Assembly: GCA_964504335.1 (NCBI GenBank)
Contig: CAZDET010000014.1
Location: forward strand, 21,646 to 85,645
Source: CAZDET01 sp964504335
GTDB taxonomy: Bacteria > Bacteroidota > Bacteroidia > Chitinophagales > Saprospiraceae
Direction of reading: 5' to 3'
Length of the DNA stretch: 64,000 bases
Shown here in pieces: positions 61,402 to 64,000 of this stretch. Position 1 is the first letter of the stretch; every line of letters begins with the position of its first letter. The translations under genes were made by a program, and so were the position numbers. The notes beneath the pieces are model-generated. The model worked only from the letters and a program-made list of their open reading frames with translations, made no database searches and was not told the DNA's origin.

Positions 61402-62481
61402 TTATTGAATGGGTTGTAAAAGGGCCACGCCCAGTCCGGGGCCTTCAGCGGGATAAAGTGCTCCCTCCCGTTGCTGAAATCCCCCCTCCACCACATCGCG
61501 AGCGAGATCGAAGCTGCCGTCGAGGTCCAGATAGGAAGTAGCCGGGCAGGAAAGAGCCACGGACAAGGCAGCGGTGATGCTAATGATACTTTCGTCATTA
61601 CAGCCCCACATCAATTCGAGATTCGCCCGTTCGGCGATGTCTGCAATGCGGCGGGCTTCGAGCAGGCCGCCGCACTTCATAAGTTTGATGTTGAAGATGC
61701 CGTAGGGGCGTGGTTCTTGTGCCAGCCGGATGGCATCCGCTACAGTATGCAGATCTTCGTCGCCCACGCACAGCAGGCGGTAGCGTTCGGGAAGGCTGAG
61801 CAGGGTTTCGTACTCGCCGGCGGGGAGTGGTTGCTCGACGAATTCGATGTTCATCCCGTCGGTCTTGCGGAAAAAGGTCTCCAGCATCGACAGATCGTAG
61901 CCCTGGTTGGCATCGACACGGATAGTTACTACGGGCGGAAGATGCTCGCGCAAGCGCTGGCATACCTCTACGTCGCGATCGAGATCGAGTCCCGTTTTGA
62001 TTTTCAGCGACCGGAAGCCGGCCTGGACGTGCTCGAGGGCTTCTTCCACGGTTTCCTCGATCTCTTTAATTCCGATGGTAATGGAAGTAGGGAGGTTGGA
62101 GTACGACATGCCAAACCAATCGCACAACCGGATGCCCAGTTGCTTGGCAAATGCATCGTGCAGAGCCGTGTCGACGGCAGCGAGGGCCGCGGGGTTTTCC
62201 CCAAGTTCGACGCGCAAGCTGGCGAGGAGTTGGTTGATTTCAAGAATGTTGCGTCCGACGAGTTCGTCGGGCAGTAAACCCCGGAGGAGGTCGAGGCTGT
62301 GGTCGAGGTCTTCGCCCGTCACGAGTTTGGAGGGGCTACCGGCTCCAATGCCGTAGTGCCCGTTGTCGAGTTGCAGGTAAACGAAGAAGTTTTCCACGGC
62401 AGTTACCGTGCGATAGGCAATGGTGTAAGGGCGGCTGAGTTCCAGATTTTCTTTCCAGACCTTGATGTAGGTGATACGCAT
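61402..62481 (-). CDS. dgcA: Enolase-superfamily dipeptide/amino-acid epimerase, DgcA-like
   Basis: The 359-residue barrel enzyme has the muconate-lactonising-enzyme pattern: KIKTG (catalytic Lys pair), RVDANQGY (metal Asp), EQPL and GDED (metal Glu/Asp) and NIKLMKCGG (second catalytic Lys). This is shared by L-Ala-D/L-Glu epimerases and N-acetyl-D-glutamate racemase (DgcA). The neighbour DgcN favours the latter; a cell-wall dipeptide epimerase (YcjG-like) is the alternative. Start at ATG 62481 (MRITYIKVWKENLEL) is standard. Confidence 0.85.
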   Translation of the reverse strand: MRITYIKVWKENLELSRPYTIAYRTVTAVENFFVYLQLDNGHYGIGAGSPSKLVTGEDLDHSLDLLRGLLPDELVGRNILEINQLLASLRVELGENPAALAAVDTALHDAFAKQLGIRLCDWFGMSYSNLPTSITIGIKEIEETVEEALEHVQAGFRSLKIKTGLDLDRDVEVCQRLREHLPPVVTIRVDANQGYDLSMLETFFRKTDGMNIEFVEQPLPAGEYETLLSLPERYRLLCVGDEDLHTVADAIRLAQEPRPYGIFNIKLMKCGGLLEARRIADIAERANLELMWGCNDESIISITAALSVALSCPATSYLDLDGSFDLARDVVEGGFQQREGALYPAEGPGLGVALLQPIQ

Positions 62482-62529
62482 GGCAGATAGGGGTGTTTTG
62501 GCCTGGCTAATGTAAAAAGATTTGTCGAT

Positions 62530-63387
62530 CTACAGCGGTAGTACTAGAAGCTCGTGCGGAGCTAGCGCCCGGTGGCTGGCCGCCAGATCGGAAGTGAGCC
62601 CCAGCGCGAATCCGCCGCCGCCGGCCCCGCAGATTTTGAGGGTGTAGGGTTCGGCTTGCCACAGGGGTTTCAGTGGATCGGGAATGTACTCGGAAAAATG
62701 GATCGCCTGCCAGGTCCCGATGCGGCGAATATTTTCCGCCAGGGCCGCGGAGTCGCCACGTAGAAAAGCGCTGACGGCTGCTTCGGTGGCCGGCAGCCAC
62801 TCGGTGTCGACGGCCCGGCGAAATGCCGGCTCGGATGCGTAGCGCTCCCGAAAACGCCGCACCAATGTGCCCGTGGATCGCGCCCGACCGCTATCGAGTA
62901 AGAAGAGTTGCTGCCCTTCGGTAAGAGGAGGTACACGGACCTCCCTGACCCCGGAAGATCGCACCAGCAAGGGTACACTTCGGTGAATAATGAGGGGGTC
63001 CATACCCGAACTGCTTCCGTGGAAGAAAGACTCCATTTGGGCAAATAGTTCTCTTAAATCGGCCGGCTCTTCCGCGGAGCGGCGAAAGCGGTCGTACACG
63101 GCAGCGCAAACGGTTCCCGAACTGCCCAGCCCGTATCCGGTGGGAATGTTGGAGCGCAGGTGCCAACCGGCGGTAAGTTGTTCTTTAAAGGCAGCCAGGT
63201 CGAGCCAATTGTGCAATGATTCCCCGGCGAGGTAATCGGCAAAAGCCAGGAGGCGCTTGTCTACTGTTTGGGGGGCCTGCTCCCAGTGCGCAGTGAATTG
63301 ATAAGTCGGAACGGCGAGCGCCGAGCCACCCACCAAAATGGTGTATTCTCCAATTAGTAAAACCTTGGCCGGATAGGATGAGGGCAT
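62530..63387 (-). CDS. GHMP-family kinase (mevalonate-kinase-like)
   Basis: ATG 63387 (MPSSYPAKVLLIGEYTILVGGSALAVP) is the family start; the frame upstream is rejected. The 285-residue product has the N-terminal substrate motif, the ATP loop SNIPTGYGLGSSGTVCAAVYDRF (GHMP motif, about 80-102) and the C-terminal CGAGGGGFALGL (motif 3). This looks like a short mevalonate-kinase-type GHMP enzyme; other GHMP substrates are possible. Being in the DgcN-DgcA operon is unusual. Confidence 0.85.
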   Translation of the reverse strand: MPSSYPAKVLLIGEYTILVGGSALAVPTYQFTAHWEQAPQTVDKRLLAFADYLAGESLHNWLDLAAFKEQLTAGWHLRSNIPTGYGLGSSGTVCAAVYDRFRRSAEEPADLRELFAQMESFFHGSSSGMDPLIIHRSVPLLVRSSGVREVRVPPLTEGQQLFLLDSGRARSTGTLVRRFRERYASEPAFRRAVDTEWLPATEAAVSAFLRGDSAALAENIRRIGTWQAIHFSEYIPDPLKPLWQAEPYTLKICGAGGGGFALGLTSDLAASHRALAPHELLVLPL

Positions 63388-63397
63388 GCACGTGAAT

Positions 63398-63904
63398 CTA
63401 CAGTAAATCCGAATAGGAGTGCTCGATGAGCTGCTCGGGGGCGATAGCCAGGTACCGCAGGTAATAATCGCATTGCTCCCGCAATTTGTTTTCGCCGATT
63501 GCGCCGGTGGTATCAATGGCTTCGATTTCTACAAAGTTGCCCAAGCCCTTCACCTCGTCGATGTGAAACTTGACGTTTTCGATGAAGTAAATTTCCCGCC
63601 GCTTATCCACTACCTTGCGCTGCCCGAGTGCAGCAGTCAGTAGCTCCCGTAGCTGGTCGCTTTCCGGAGTGGTCGGATACAAAAATACCCGCGAAGATTT
63701 GGGGCCCGCCAGATCGCCGCGCTCGTAGTAAATCAGCGATTGCTCGATGTTTCCCTGGCGCAGTTTCAGTCGGCCACGCGCAACTTCGAAGTAGGTATCT
63801 ACCTGATGATCCGTCCCTCTGAAGTCCGCTTCTGCCGCCCGCAACAGCTTCCGCACCCGATTCGGGTCGGGGCAGCGGGCTTTGATTTCTATGTTGAGAT
63901 GCAT
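63398..63904 (-). CDS. CYTH-domain protein (class IV cyclase/triphosphatase fold)
   Basis: The 168-residue protein starts MHLNIEIKARCPD, with the ExExK-type EIKAR that opens the CYTH tunnel, then RLKLRQGNIEQSLIYYERGD, a run of alternating charged strands, and KFHIDEVKGLGNFVEIEAI. CYTH proteins act on triphosphates or as class IV adenylyl cyclase; this one most resembles small class IV cyclase-like hydrolases. It is the first gene of the minus-strand operon, 10 bases upstream of the kinase. Confidence 0.87.
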   Translation of the reverse strand: MHLNIEIKARCPDPNRVRKLLRAAEADFRGTDHQVDTYFEVARGRLKLRQGNIEQSLIYYERGDLAGPKSSRVFLYPTTPESDQLRELLTAALGQRKVVDKRREIYFIENVKFHIDEVKGLGNFVEIEAIDTTGAIGENKLREQCDYYLRYLAIAPEQLIEHSYSDLL

Positions 63905-64000
63905 TTATTAATGTGCTGATGTGTCATAGATTAAGAACTGGTACATCGTCTCATTGATTAATTAGGGCGCACGCATCAAAAAGGTCGGTAGGGGAGTTTT
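63905..64000. other. Window edge, nothing identified
   Basis: The last 96 bases are AT-rich and contain no gene start I can support. They may contain the promoter of the CYTH operon, but no exact TAnnTTTG is seen on the minus strand. Confidence 0.4.

Noticed and set aside
61471..62277. 268-residue plus-strand frame inside dgcA
   Set aside because: Antisense shadow of an enolase-superfamily gene with all catalytic motifs on the other strand.

Overview
The window reads as an ordinary chromosomal segment of a gliding member of the Bacteroidota, most likely a Lewinella/Neolewinella-type organism (Saprospiria). The reasons are a mutY-ssb-gldE-gldD cluster, a secreted protein ending in a type IX secretion (CHU_C/type B) sorting domain, DksA-like proteins with degenerate zinc fingers, a wide short (archaeal-type) ProRS, LptF/LolE-type envelope permeases, and several promoters with the Bacteroidota -7 box TAnnTTTG. 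Coding density is high and GC is in the mid-fifties by eye. I see no rRNA, CRISPR array, insertion sequence, integrase or prophage; the only RNA gene is a tRNA-Cys.

Layout. 1-5 kb: edge of an unrecognised gene, a DksA-like protein, FadD, a fibronectin-like secreted protein and tRNA-Cys. 5-12.3 kb (mostly minus): small conserved proteins, Xaa-Pro aminopeptidase, then a three-gene set of two ATP-grasp-like ligases around a class I glutamine amidotransferase, then ProS. 12.5-23 kb: a polyampholytic Arg/Ser-rich secreted protein, an outer-membrane protein, a YdjM-like membrane protein, ArsR and an aldo/keto reductase, LolC/E permease, ObgE, TruA, WecA-like transferase, CrcB and a tryptophan-2,3-dioxygenase family protein. 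23.9-29.7 kb (minus): surface polysaccharide operon (membrane protein, GT2, Wzx, Wzz, Wzy). 29.9-38.5 kb: TlpA-like thioredoxin, M16 peptidase, methylmalonyl-CoA mutase, a regulator-like protein under a large palindrome, HemW, a TrpF-like protein with substituted catalytic residues and an alkyltransferase-like protein. 38.5-44.4 kb: TsaB, two ArsR-like regulators, LspA, a second DksA-like protein, a ferredoxin reductase. 44.7-55.3 kb: SecA, a GT39-like membrane protein, DeoC, SPOR protein, RodA, Tgt, LptF/G permease, ECF sigma. 55.4-59.1 kb: MutY, Ssb, GldE, GldD. 59.1-63.9 kb (minus): RecA and a CYTH/GHMP kinase/DgcA/DgcN operon.

How genes work together. Envelope building dominates: WecA/Wzx/Wzy/Wzz/GT2 for surface glycan, LptF/G and LolC/E for LPS and lipoproteins, LspA and SecA for export, RodA and SPOR for cell wall, GldD/GldE for gliding and type IX secretion. 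The most interesting less-described modules are the ATP-grasp/amidotransferase trio (7.5-10.7 kb), the DgcN-DgcA operon with a GHMP kinase and CYTH protein (60.3-63.9 kb), the palindromic operator sitting on the -33 region of the gene at 35.3-36.1 kb, the pseudo-TrpF at 37.5-38.1 kb, and the three-zone low-complexity secreted protein at 12.6-13.9 kb. Several genes appear to have only TTG starts. All names rest on reading the sequences; no database search was possible.
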